A DNA stretch of 39,784 nucleotides from Cytophagales bacterium (lineage in GTDB: Bacteria > Bacteroidota > Bacteroidia > Cytophagales > Thermoflexibacteraceae). The notes under the pieces were generated by a model that saw only the letters and a program-made list of their open reading frames with translations, searched no databases and was not told the origin of the DNA. The stretch covers positions 1 through 39,784 of the forward strand of contig JAAFJS010000023.1 of NCBI GenBank assembly GCA_013298985.1, given 5' to 3'. Shown in pieces: positions 15,954 to 24,309 of the stretch (its first letter is position 1; each line of letters opens with the position of its first letter). A program made the translations under genes and the position numbers.

Positions 15954-16562
15954 ATGAAAAGGAGATATTGGTTGCTAATATTAATCATAGGAATTGGGTG
16001 GTTTTTTGGTCGTTCTTGTGCCGTAAAGGTCAGCCAAGAGGCAATCAAGCGCGTAAACCTGAACTATGGCGAGGATGTAGCCTCTATTTGTGCGGAAATG
16101 GAGTTGCCCGCCTCCTATTTCAAGGCTCTCATCATTTTGGAGTGTTCGGCAAAGAAAAATCCTGCCAGCCGCTACGAGCCTCATGTTTTTTTGAAATTAA
16201 AAGCCGTAAAAGACGGAAAATTAAGCAGTTATTCAGGGCTAAAAAAAGCAGATTTGGCAACTTATTCTGACCAAACCTTAAAATTATTGGCAACTTCTTG
16301 GGGCGCATTGCAGCTAATGGGCTATAACTGCATCAAGTTGGGCATCAGCATTGACGAGCTAAAAGGGCAAAATTCGCTGCGCTACTCCATACTTTGGTGC
16401 AAAAATAATTATGGTGCTTATTTGGAAAACCGAGATTTCAGAAACGCTTTTCACATTCACAATACAGGAAAACCTCACCCTACTTTTTGGTTTGCCCAAA
16501 CGCACGACCCTGCGTATGTGTATCGTGGCATTGCCTACACCAACGCAAATACGGATAGGTAA
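15954..16562 (+). CDS. Lysozyme-like N-acetylmuramidase-family protein, membrane anchored
   Basis: The protein has 202 residues. An N-terminal signal or anchor (KRRYWLLILIIGIGWFFG) is followed by a lysozyme-like domain. E63 (IILECSAKKNP), RYEPHVFLKLK (73-83) and ATSWGALQLMGYN (113-125) match the pattern of N-acetylmuramidase (DUF3380-type) and phage-type lysozyme domains, with E63 as the probable catalytic acid. It should cleave glycan strands of peptidoglycan in the periplasm. It is the last gene of the three-gene operon and ends 22 bases before the convergent monooxygenase gene. Muramidase activity is inferred, not certain. Confidence 0.75.
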   Translation: MKRRYWLLILIIGIGWFFGRSCAVKVSQEAIKRVNLNYGEDVASICAEMELPASYFKALIILECSAKKNPASRYEPHVFLKLKAVKDGKLSSYSGLKKADLATYSDQTLKLLATSWGALQLMGYNCIKLGISIDELKGQNSLRYSILWCKNNYGAYLENRDFRNAFHIHNTGKPHPTFWFAQTHDPAYVYRGIAYTNANTDR

Positions 16563-16584
16563 AATACTGTTTTTCAGGAGATTC

Positions 16585-17673
16585 CTAATTTAAAATCAAA
16601 TCTCTTTGCTTTTTCCACTCTATTAGTTTTTTGTCCATCACCCCAAACCAAAGCGGTGGAACCAAGGCAAGCAAAATCATGGCAGAATAGCCTGCGGGAA
16701 GTTGCGGACTTTCCTCTACGTGCCTGAGTGCCTGATATCTACGGTGCGCGTAGGCGTGATGGTCAGAGTGGCGTTGGAGTTGGAAAAGGAAAAAATTGCT
16801 AACTAATTGATTCGCATTCCAAGAGTGTAACGTATTGACTTTCTCGTACTTATTCGGAGCTATCTCCTTTCTCAGAATACCATAATGCTCTATGTAGTTC
16901 ACAATTTCCAACAGTGAAAAACCAAGCACACTTTGCACAAAAAAGAAAATAGGAACTTCAACCACAAACTTGCCTTGTAATACACTGAAAATCAAGGTCA
17001 AAGCACCACAAAAAGCCAAAGGAATCAGCGTAAACCAAATCATGTCGTTTTTAGTGCTAAACTTAGACAAATTCTTTTTATTCATGCGTTCAAACTCTAA
17101 CTCCCACGCATTCAGGTAGCTATCTCTAACACTTCGAATCCAAAAGCCATAAAAACTTTCTCCTTTGCGGCTTGTCGCGGGGTCTTTGGGCGTACCAATA
17201 TTAACATGATGTCCACGATTATGCTCAATATAAAAGTGCATATAACAAGTGGTCATCAGCAAAACCTTCGCATAAAAACGTTCTAATTTCTCTTTTTTAT
17301 GCCCCAATTCATGCGCTACGGTAATGCCTATGCCACCCGTAACTAACGGAAAACCAGTCATAAAGCCTACCAATTCCACGCCCGTCATGTTGCTTTCTGA
17401 AACTACATAGCAGCCCCAAAGCAAAAAGGCAAACTGCACATAAGTCCATAAAAAAAGGATAAACTTATAGTACAATTCCTCAGAAATCACAGGTACAAGG
17501 CTTTCACTCACATTTTCAGTGTCTTTGCCCACCAACGCATCTACCACTGGAATCAATACAAATACGAAAATTACCGCGCTAAAATTCCAAACTCCGCCCA
17601 AGTAATAACCGCCAATTACCAAAGCAGGAATGATAAAAGCACAAAAAAAGCCTATTTTTTTCCAGATACTCAT
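16585..17673 (-). CDS. alkB: AlkB-type alkane 1-monooxygenase (membrane diiron hydroxylase)
   Basis: The protein has 362 residues from the ATG at 17673. Histidine boxes are HELGH (121-125), EHNRGHH (150-156), the AlkB signature NYIEHYG (259-265) and RHSDHH (301-306), with about six membrane helices. AlkB enzymes hydroxylate the terminal carbon of medium-chain alkanes using O2 and rubredoxin electrons. No rubredoxin or rubredoxin reductase gene is nearby. Bacteroidota homologues may act on other hydrophobic substrates. A start 14 codons upstream (17715) is possible, but the chosen start leaves the usual short N-terminus before the first helix. Confidence 0.88.
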   Translation of the reverse strand: MSIWKKIGFFCAFIIPALVIGGYYLGGVWNFSAVIFVFVLIPVVDALVGKDTENVSESLVPVISEELYYKFILFLWTYVQFAFLLWGCYVVSESNMTGVELVGFMTGFPLVTGGIGITVAHELGHKKEKLERFYAKVLLMTTCYMHFYIEHNRGHHVNIGTPKDPATSRKGESFYGFWIRSVRDSYLNAWELEFERMNKKNLSKFSTKNDMIWFTLIPLAFCGALTLIFSVLQGKFVVEVPIFFFVQSVLGFSLLEIVNYIEHYGILRKEIAPNKYEKVNTLHSWNANQLVSNFFLFQLQRHSDHHAYAHRRYQALRHVEESPQLPAGYSAMILLALVPPLWFGVMDKKLIEWKKQRDLILN

Positions 17674-17752
17674 ATATTTTTGGATTTTAGTAAAGTTCCT
17701 AAAAAATCTATACATTTTAGCATAATTGAATTACTAAAATAAATATTGCCTC

Positions 17753-17789
17753 AAAAAAACCCGCGCAAACCTTTGGTTGGGCGGGTTTT
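17753..17789 (-). terminator. Terminator of the zinc-ribbon gene
   Basis: AAAACCCGC and GCGGGTTTT pair over 9 bases, with an inner AACC/GGTT stem around a TTT loop. On the minus strand a run of T follows (17759-17753). It lies 24 bases beyond the stop of the zinc-ribbon gene, a classic intrinsic terminator. Confidence 0.85.
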
Positions 17790-17813
17790 GAAGCGATATG
17801 CTTTGAAGTATAT

Positions 17814-18617
17814 TTATTCTTCGCCTACTTTTGCAGTTTCTGCTCCTTTTTTGCGAAGCCCAGTCTTTTTTGGTTTTTCTTTTTCCACAATAACAACTTC
17901 TTCCACATCAGCGAAAATACGTCCGCAATGCTCGCAAACAATGATTTTCTTTTTTTCTCTGATTTCTGCTTGTCTTTGTGGAGGAACGATATTAAAGCAA
18001 CCACCGCAGGCATCTCTTTTCACTGTAACGACAGCCAAGCCATTTTGTGCATTTTCTCTGGTTTTCATATAAGGCTTGTAGAGGCGAGGTTCTATGAGCT
18101 TGCTGCGTTTTTCTCTCTCTTTTTTCAGCTTGTCTTCATCTTCTTCGCTTTCGGACATGATGATGTCGAGTTCCTTGCGCTTATTTTTGAGGTCTTTGTT
18201 GCGTTCGCTCAAGGCATTTTCAGTTTCCTCGATAGATTCCTCTTTTTTCTCAATTTTAGCAAGTGTTTCCCTGATTTTCTTTTTTGCTACCTGAGTTTCG
18301 AGGTCTTGGAGTTCCATTTCCTTTGAGATAGCCTCAAATTCGCGGTTATTTTTGACGTTAGTTTGTTGCTGTTGGTATTTTTCAATGAGGCGTTCCGCTT
18401 CTTTAATTTCTTGTTTGTGTTTAGAAATAGTTTCGTTCAGCGTTGTTAGTTCTTCTTTGTACTTACCTATTCGGGTTTCGTATCCAGCAATCTCGTCTTC
18501 CAAATCTTGCACTTCGGCGGGTAAATCTCCTCTTACTTTTCTGATTTCATCTAACTTGGAATCAATGATTTGCAATTTCAAAAGTGATTCTAACTTTTTT
18601 GCGACTGTGTTTTCCAT
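17814..18617 (-). CDS. Coiled-coil protein with C4 zinc ribbon (DUF164/CdsZ type)
   Basis: The protein has 267 residues. Residues of about 5-175 are a long, highly charged antiparallel-type coiled coil. The C-terminus carries a four-cysteine zinc ribbon: CGGC (204-207) and CEHC (228-231). This is the DUF164/zf-RING_7 family, conserved in many bacteria. Some members have been implicated in RNA, DNA or protein regulation, but the precise role is unsettled. A Lys/Glu-rich tail follows the ribbon. It is a single-gene unit with its own terminator. A possible -7 box (TAAATTTG on the minus strand) lies at 18717-18710. Confidence 0.9.
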   Translation of the reverse strand: MENTVAKKLESLLKLQIIDSKLDEIRKVRGDLPAEVQDLEDEIAGYETRIGKYKEELTTLNETISKHKQEIKEAERLIEKYQQQQTNVKNNREFEAISKEMELQDLETQVAKKKIRETLAKIEKKEESIEETENALSERNKDLKNKRKELDIIMSESEEDEDKLKKEREKRSKLIEPRLYKPYMKTRENAQNGLAVVTVKRDACGGCFNIVPPQRQAEIREKKKIIVCEHCGRIFADVEEVVIVEKEKPKKTGLRKKGAETAKVGEE

Positions 18618-18931
18618 AGAATATATCGGGTGCTTGTAACTGATTTTTTTGTGTTACGTAAATATTTTTGAGGAAAAATAGATGACTATATTTCCTATTT
18701 TTTGAACCACAAATTTAAGAATAAACTTTTTAAAAAGTTTGAAAATCAAGGTTTTTAATCATATTTTTTTTATCATCTATATTTATTGCTTTTAATTTAC
18801 AAACAATGTGGTCTATGAAAGTGTTAAAATTAGAAGTGAATGAAGGGCAATCATTTTGTAAAGTCAAAAAAATGATTAAGTTTGTGAGGAAAGGGAGAAT
18901 AAAATAGTTTTTTAGTAAAAATGAATCCATT
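18618..18931. other. Divergent intergenic region zinc-ribbon gene / hydrolase gene
   Basis: This is 314 bases of AT-rich DNA with outward promoters. A weak minus-strand -7 box lies at 18710-18717, and a good plus-strand promoter lies at 18855-18884. I see no gene or structured RNA in it. Confidence 0.6.
18855..18884 (+). promoter_or_regulatory. Promoter of the hydrolase-CBS operon
   Basis: TTTG (18855-18858) and TAAGTTTG (18877-18884) are separated by 18 bases. This is a full Bacteroidota -33/-7 promoter, with a predicted start near 18890 and a leader of about 40 bases. Confidence 0.65.
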
Positions 18932-19693
18932 ATGCAGTTTGATATTAAACAAGAAGGTGATTTTAAGTTTATAGATGAGGGGCAGGGTGAAGTCTTATTG
19001 CTTTTGCATGGACTTTTTGGGGCATTAAGCAACTGGGAGGGAGTGGTAAGTCATTTTAGCAAGACACATCGGGTCATTATCCCAATGTTACCTATTTATG
19101 ATATGCCTTTGCGCGAGGCGGGGCTGAACAGGTTGGTTCGTTTTGTGGAGGATTTTGTTAATTTTAAGAAGTTAGATAATTTGACTGTGTTGGGCAATTC
19201 TCTGGGCGGTCATATTGGGCTAATTTATATTCTGAACAATAAGGAGAAGGTGCAAAGGTTGGTTTTGACGGGTAGTTCGGGCTTGTTTGAGGACAGCATG
19301 GGCGGTTCATACCCTAAGCGCGGGAACTATGCGTACATAGAGGAGCGCGTGGCTTATACTTTTTATGACCCCAAGGTCGCGACCAAATCGCTGGTAGATG
19401 AGATTTTTGCGGTGATGAATAGCATCTCAAAGTGTATGTGTATCGTTGCCGTTGCGAAGTCTGCTCAGAGGCACAATATGGCAAAGGATTTGAGCAGTAT
19501 TCGTGTACCTACCCTGCTGATTTGGGGGCTGAATGATACGATTACGCCGCCCTTGGTAGCACATGAGTTTGATTCTCTGATAGATACGACAGAGCTTTGC
19601 TTTATAGATAAGTGCGGTCATGCACCTATGATGGAACACCCTGATATTTTCAACCACTATTTAGCTTCATTTTTAAACAAATATAAAACGTAA
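18932..19693 (+). CDS. Alpha/beta hydrolase
   Basis: The protein has 253 residues. The oxyanion segment LLLHGLFGALSNW (24-36), nucleophile elbow GNSLGGH (S90), acid in GLNDTITP (D202) and the histidine in CGHAPMMEHP (H230) give a complete Ser-Asp-His triad. The substrate is unknown. The family includes esterases and C-C bond hydrolases such as MhpC-like enzymes. The CBS-domain gene starts 5 bases after its stop. In many Bacteroidota this pair sits before nadK (recollection of family context, not checked), but here the operon ends after the CBS gene. Confidence 0.92.
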   Translation: MQFDIKQEGDFKFIDEGQGEVLLLLHGLFGALSNWEGVVSHFSKTHRVIIPMLPIYDMPLREAGLNRLVRFVEDFVNFKKLDNLTVLGNSLGGHIGLIYILNNKEKVQRLVLTGSSGLFEDSMGGSYPKRGNYAYIEERVAYTFYDPKVATKSLVDEIFAVMNSISKCMCIVAVAKSAQRHNMAKDLSSIRVPTLLIWGLNDTITPPLVAHEFDSLIDTTELCFIDKCGHAPMMEHPDIFNHYLASFLNKYKT

Positions 19694-19698
19694 AAGCG

Positions 19699-20403
19699 AT
19701 GACTGAACTACAAACCTCAGAGGTTGGCACTGACTATATGACTGCTCGCGATTTTATCAACCTGAGTATGCCGCCACTCAAGCCAACAGACTCCGCGCAA
19801 AGGGCGTTGGGGTGGATGGGTGAGCTAAAAGTGCATCAGCTTGCGGTGGCTGATGAGGGTGAATATTTGGGAATGTTGTCCGAAGATATGCTCTACGATT
19901 CGGCAGATTTTGACGCATTGGTCAGTGATTTTTCTTTGCAGTTCCAAAATATCTATGTTTCTGAATATCAGCACTTTTACGAGGTTATCAATAAGGCAAA
20001 TCGGAATAATTTGCAGAGTATTGCCGTACTGGACGAGTTTGGAAAATATATAGGTATTATCTCTGTGAATGATACCGCCAATGCCTTAGCGCGCAGTTAC
20101 GCTACCAAAGAGCAAGGTGGAATTTTGGTGCTTTTGATGCGCGACTACGACTACTCTATGACCGAAATATCGCGGTTGATTGAAGCGGACGGCGTGAAAA
20201 TTCTGAGTAGCTATATAGAAACAGATACCTACGACCGCAGCATGATAAAACTCACCCTAAAACTTAACAGAACAGACCTGACACGCGTGATTGCGACCTT
20301 AGAACGATTTGACTACCAAGTAGTTGCCAGTTTTCACGAAAGCGAAAAAGTAAACCACCACAAGGAACGATTAGATATGCTCTTGCGCTATTTGGAAGTA
20401 TAA
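19699..20403 (+). CDS. CBS-domain protein with C-terminal ACT-like region
   Basis: The protein has 234 residues. Two CBS repeats (about residues 12-70 and 78-137; LKVHQLAVADEGEYLGMLSED and NLQSIAVLDEFGKYIGIISV) form a Bateman module that would bind adenine nucleotides. Residues of about 140-215 (GGILVLLMRDYDYSMTEISRLIEADG, then TLKLNRTDLTRVIATLERFDYQV) look like an ACT-type regulatory domain. It has no enzymatic domain and is probably a nucleotide-responsive regulator of a partner. It is the second gene of a two-gene operon and converges on the MscS-type gene 54 bases away, where only a weak AGCTA/TAGCT hairpin is visible. Confidence 0.88.
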   Translation: MTELQTSEVGTDYMTARDFINLSMPPLKPTDSAQRALGWMGELKVHQLAVADEGEYLGMLSEDMLYDSADFDALVSDFSLQFQNIYVSEYQHFYEVINKANRNNLQSIAVLDEFGKYIGIISVNDTANALARSYATKEQGGILVLLMRDYDYSMTEISRLIEADGVKILSSYIETDTYDRSMIKLTLKLNRTDLTRVIATLERFDYQVVASFHESEKVNHHKERLDMLLRYLEV

Positions 20404-20457
20404 AATGTCGAAGAATCCAATTTTTTTGAGGAAGCTATTTTTATAATTAGCTCAAAA

Positions 20458-21339
20458 TCAATCATTTCCTGAACTTCTTCTCTGAAACTCGCCAAGCGGA
20501 TTGGGCGCAGTTTCTACAATTCGCACTTTTTGGGTAATCAGGGTATTGATGGGCAGTATCAATTTGCCTTCTTCGGTTTTAAGCGTAACGGAAATATTGT
20601 CCATTTTTACGATTTCGCCCACAGAGCCATCTTCCAAGATGATTTTTTGTCCAATTTGAAAATTATTTTTGCTATAAAGTGAAGCCAAAAAGTTATTCAA
20701 AATATCTTTGGACGCAAACCCGTAGGAAATAGCAAACGCCAGCACCGCACCGCCAATGATAATGATAACATTGGAAGTGATGATGGTCGTATTGATGCCC
20801 AACTGCTCTAAGGCAATGACCATCACAAAAAGCAAAAGAAAGTAAAAAAACGCATTGCTCACCAGTCTGCCAAAAGCCAAGCCAAAAGAAAGGAAAGCAG
20901 CAACAATGGTTTGGCGCACTACGCTGGCTATGTAAAGCCCTATTATCAAGATTATCAAGCTGATAAAAACTTGGGGAAGGAAATTAATAAAATCAGAAAT
21001 TTTTTGGGAAACTGCGCCCCAGCCCAGTGTATCTGAAATGCCTACCAAAAAAATAAGTAAAATTACCCAGTAGGCAAACCGCGCAATAATCTCCGCAACA
21101 GAAGTTTTGATTTGGGCTTTCTCAAATAGTTCGTGTACTTTGAGCTTTTCCATCCATTCCTCAAAACGAGTGAGTTTCAAGGTTTTAACTATCACCACGC
21201 CTACCAAACGCGCGATAAACAAGCCGAAAACAAGTAATATGATAGCCCCTAAGATTTTTGGCAAAGCACCAAGTAAGCCTGTAAGTAAGTGTTGAAAAGA
21301 ATTAAAAAACAATTCAGACCAGTTCACAATTTGTTCCAT
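20458..21339 (-). CDS. MscS-type mechanosensitive channel
   Basis: The protein has 293 residues from the ATG at 21339. About five hydrophobic segments precede the MscS core: a pore-helix-like segment (residues of about 180-210), SYGFASKDILNNFLASLYSKNNFQIGQKI, then the beta domain (DGSVGEIVKMDNISVTLKTEEGKLILPINTLI). It should open under membrane tension to release solutes on osmotic down-shock. It ends soon after the beta domain, so it lacks the large C-terminal cage of E. coli MscS. The upstream region to 21559 is AT-rich. CAAAAATA at 21489-21496 could be a weak minus-strand promoter. Confidence 0.9.
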   Translation of the reverse strand: MEQIVNWSELFFNSFQHLLTGLLGALPKILGAIILLVFGLFIARLVGVVIVKTLKLTRFEEWMEKLKVHELFEKAQIKTSVAEIIARFAYWVILLIFLVGISDTLGWGAVSQKISDFINFLPQVFISLIILIIGLYIASVVRQTIVAAFLSFGLAFGRLVSNAFFYFLLLFVMVIALEQLGINTTIITSNVIIIIGGAVLAFAISYGFASKDILNNFLASLYSKNNFQIGQKIILEDGSVGEIVKMDNISVTLKTEEGKLILPINTLITQKVRIVETAPNPLGEFQRRSSGND

Positions 21340-21559
21340 TTTTAATTTGAGAAGTTTGCTAAGTAATACGTTTCTATGCAATTAGACAGCCAAAAGAACG
21401 AATTTGTAAATTTAGGGGTAAAAAAGAGGCAGTTTTTAACTAAAAATACCTACTATTGTAAATTAAATAGAATAGAACGCAAATTTAGCAAAAATATTGC
21501 GTATTTGTGTTTTAATTTTTTTATTTAATTTTTATTTTCAATATGCCCTATAAAATAGT

Positions 21560-22090
21560 ATGACAGAAGAAGAAATCATTAAAAAACTAATTCACTCGAA
21601 TGATACTTCGGCGTTTTCTGTTTTATATGACAAATATGCAGACAAGATTTATTATAAATGTCTTTCTTTCGTCAAAGATAAGCAACTGGCGCAAGACCTT
21701 ACGCACGATATTTTTGTCAAAATTTTTATTACCATCAAGAAATTCAGGTTTGAGTCGTCCTTCTCTACTTGGGTGTACAGAATCACTTATAATTTTTGTA
21801 TTGATTACCTGAGAAGACAACAAAAATACAGTGTTTCTCGTTTAAATGAAGAGGACGATATAGGTGAGGAGATGGAAGATACAGACGAACTCTTTTCGAT
21901 TTCTGTGGAAAGTTTGGAGCTACTCTTGGAGCAAATCCCCACAGAAGACAAGGCTATTTTACTGATGAAATACCAAGACGAGCTTTCTATCAAAGACATC
22001 ACCACTACGCTGGAAATTTCAGAAAGTGCAACTAAAATGAGGCTAAAGCGGGCAAAAGAAAAAGTGGTTTCGCTGAGTAAACAGACATAA
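21560..22090 (+). CDS. ECF RNA polymerase sigma factor
   Basis: The protein has 176 residues. The sigma-70 region 2 helices (LYDKYADKIYYKCLSFVKDKQLAQDLTHDIFVKIFITIKKFR, with TWVYRITYNFCIDYLRR) and the region 4 helix-turn-helix (IPTEDKAILLMKYQDELSIKDITTTLEISESATKMRLKRAKEKV) are both clear. An acidic linker (residues of about 95-115) joins them. It directs polymerase to a small stress- or surface-related regulon. No classical transmembrane anti-sigma gene follows. The next gene is a 61-residue soluble protein 56 bases downstream. Confidence 0.95.
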   Translation: MTEEEIIKKLIHSNDTSAFSVLYDKYADKIYYKCLSFVKDKQLAQDLTHDIFVKIFITIKKFRFESSFSTWVYRITYNFCIDYLRRQQKYSVSRLNEEDDIGEEMEDTDELFSISVESLELLLEQIPTEDKAILLMKYQDELSIKDITTTLEISESATKMRLKRAKEKVVSLSKQT

Positions 22091-22146
22091 AGTAAATCAT
22101 AACAATAAAATATCAATTACCAAAATTAATACATACATACAAAACC

Positions 22147-22332
22147 ATGAAACCTAACCCATTCAAACAACTAAAACAAGAAAAAGCACCTGTGCATCTC
22201 AAACAAGAGGTGATTGAAAGCATAGAAACGGCAAAGATTGTGCTTGGCATCGCTGATTTATTTACGATGAAGATGGGCGAAACTTTCACAGGCATTTTCC
22301 GCACTCAAAATTTTGACAAGGGCAAAAAATAA
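22147..22332 (+). CDS. Small protein downstream of ECF sigma factor
   Basis: This 61-residue protein (MKPNPFKQLKQEKAP at the start, with IVLGIADLFTMKMGETF in the middle) has one amphipathic helix and no membrane segment long enough to be certain. It starts 56 bases after the sigma gene on the same strand. The pattern (Pro-Phe-Lys-Gln-Leu start, VHLKQEVIESIE helix) is one I associate with short proteins encoded just after ECF sigma factors in Bacteroidota, but I cannot verify this. A role as anti-sigma or sigma partner is a guess. Coding potential is supported by normal codon use and by position. Confidence 0.6.
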   Translation: MKPNPFKQLKQEKAPVHLKQEVIESIETAKIVLGIADLFTMKMGETFTGIFRTQNFDKGKK

Positions 22333-22360
22333 AATAAGCGAAGTTCGTTCGTCTATGCTA

Positions 22361-24196
22361 TTATTGCTCATTTTTTGCTTTTTCATTTTTTAAACTTTCT
22401 ATCTGCTCTTTTAGCATATTTTCCTTTTTCTTAAAATCGTCCATGACTTTTGCCATCAACTTTTTCTGTTGGTCTATCATTGCTTTGGTGCGTTTTTGTT
22501 CGTCCTCTTTCAGTTTTTCCATTTCAAGCCTTGTTTGCTCCAGTTCAAGCATTTGTTGGTGCATTTGTTCCTGTTTTTCTATCTGTGCTAAGTTGGCAAG
22601 TTTTAAATCTTCGCTTTGCTTTTTAGTTTTCTCCATTGTTTTCTGTAAGATTTGCTCATTGGATTTTAGCTTCCTATTGGCGAGTTCTGCTTCTTCTTGT
22701 TTGCGTTTCATTTGTTCTTGGGTAGCCATGAGTTCTTCTACGTTCTGACGCATTTCTTCTTCCTGTGCGCGCAGCATCTCACTTTGTTCTTGGCTCTCTC
22801 TGAGCAGTTTAGCTGTTCTGATTGTATTCCTGAACGTAGCTATCGTAGCGGCAATATTTTCACTGACCTTTTCCAGAAACTCCAGTTGGTACGGCTCAAA
22901 AGCCTCAAATGAGCAGAGTTCTATCACACCAAAAACAACATCATTGATTTTGAGGGGAATAATGAGCAGGTGAGCAGGTGTAGCCTCGCCCAGCCCCGAA
23001 GTGATATAGACATAGCCATCAGGAATTTCTTTGAGATAAATCGTTGATTTCTCTACAAATGCCTGCCCAAGTAAGCCGTCGGTAGCAGGTATCTCATTGT
23101 CAATGAACCGCTTACGGTCGTAGGCATAGCTTGCTATCAATTTGAGGTGATTGAGGTCAGGGTTGTGTACGAATAGTCCTCCCTGATTGGCATGAACATA
23201 TTTGACCAATTCGAGAATGACTGTATTGGCAAGTAAACTTTGGTCTTGCTGCCTGTCTAAGCGCAAAATGTCTGCAAACTTAGCCAATCCTTCGTTTGCC
23301 CACTTGCGTTTTTGTTCTTCTTGACTGACTTTGAGCAGGTTATCGCGCATTTCGAGCAGGGACTGCGAAAGCAAATCTTTCTCACTACGGATTTCCAAAG
23401 AAGCACTAAAATCGCCATCACCTACCTTGTCCGCAAAATCAGTAATTTTGTCAAGCCCAACCGTAATTTGGTTTAACCCATTCAGCACGATACTTATTTC
23501 ATGGTTTTCTTGCTTAAGATTATCGTCAATCACTAATTCACCTTGCGCTATGCGCTGAGTGAGTTTGGCAATATTAGTCAGTGGCTTGACAATAAAATAT
23601 GAAATCCTGTAGTTTTCAAAAAATAAAAAACCAATTAATAAAGCAGAAAAAATAAGCAAATACAGGAGAAAATTACTGTCGTCTGCCTGAATAAGGCTAT
23701 AATAATGTTCGGAAAGATTATTAATCACATTCTTGATTTTCTCTACATGACCTACAATGTACTTCTGGGCATTGATGTCTATGCGGTCAGGCTTACTGTC
23801 TGTAATTTTTTGCAAATTTTCCTTGTATCCTGTCCACTCTGCTTCTAATTGAAGGAGAATTTCCTTACTTTTGCTATCGTCAAGTGGAGAAAGATTTATT
23901 TTTTCGTTTTTGAACGTTATCTCTCCGCCCTTGCTGAGTATGCCGAAATATTGGTCAAAATCGCTGAGGTCGCTATTAATATCCACGATGGCTGTTCTTT
24001 CGCCATCGGCATAATTAAGTGCATGGAAACTGAGGGAAGTTGCTGATTGCTCTAAGCGGGCGGCAAGTTCCAAATGAATGACTTTTTCTGCATTGTGTAA
24101 ATAACTGTAAACAAGTAGGGAAATACTAATGAGAATAGTAAATAATACAATACTAAAAAAAATCCGTAATCGTTGTTTAAAATTTAATTTTTTCAT
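22361..24196 (-). CDS. HAMP-GAF-coiled-coil receptor without output domain
   Basis: The protein has 611 residues. It has a membrane helix at about 10-33, an extracytoplasmic sensor region (34-172), a second helix at about 173-193, a HAMP-like linker (194-250), a GAF domain (about 300-445) with TDGLLGQAFVEKSTIYLKEIPDGYVYITSGLG, and a long Gln/Glu/Lys-rich coiled coil to the end (QSEMLRAQEEEMRQNVEELMATQEQM). No histidine-kinase, cyclase, GGDEF or methyl-accepting core is visible. It would signal by conformational change to a partner. The best candidate is the divergent hybrid kinase that starts 113 bases away (inference). Confidence 0.85.
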   Translation of the reverse strand: MKKLNFKQRLRIFFSIVLFTILISISLLVYSYLHNAEKVIHLELAARLEQSATSLSFHALNYADGERTAIVDINSDLSDFDQYFGILSKGGEITFKNEKINLSPLDDSKSKEILLQLEAEWTGYKENLQKITDSKPDRIDINAQKYIVGHVEKIKNVINNLSEHYYSLIQADDSNFLLYLLIFSALLIGFLFFENYRISYFIVKPLTNIAKLTQRIAQGELVIDDNLKQENHEISIVLNGLNQITVGLDKITDFADKVGDGDFSASLEIRSEKDLLSQSLLEMRDNLLKVSQEEQKRKWANEGLAKFADILRLDRQQDQSLLANTVILELVKYVHANQGGLFVHNPDLNHLKLIASYAYDRKRFIDNEIPATDGLLGQAFVEKSTIYLKEIPDGYVYITSGLGEATPAHLLIIPLKINDVVFGVIELCSFEAFEPYQLEFLEKVSENIAATIATFRNTIRTAKLLRESQEQSEMLRAQEEEMRQNVEELMATQEQMKRKQEEAELANRKLKSNEQILQKTMEKTKKQSEDLKLANLAQIEKQEQMHQQMLELEQTRLEMEKLKEDEQKRTKAMIDQQKKLMAKVMDDFKKKENMLKEQIESLKNEKAKNEQ

Positions 24197-24309
24197 ATTT
24201 CCCTAAACAATATTATATAAAATTTGTAGTTTCAAGAGGGATAAGCGTGATTAATTTATAACGAAGTTACTTTTTTTATATGAGATAGTCTAATTTTCTA
24301 AAAAAAAAT

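Noticed and set aside
20404-20457. AGCTA/TAGCT hairpin between the CBS and MscS genes as a terminator
   Set aside because: The stem has only 5 pairs, with a 10-base loop and poor T tracts, so it is too weak to call.
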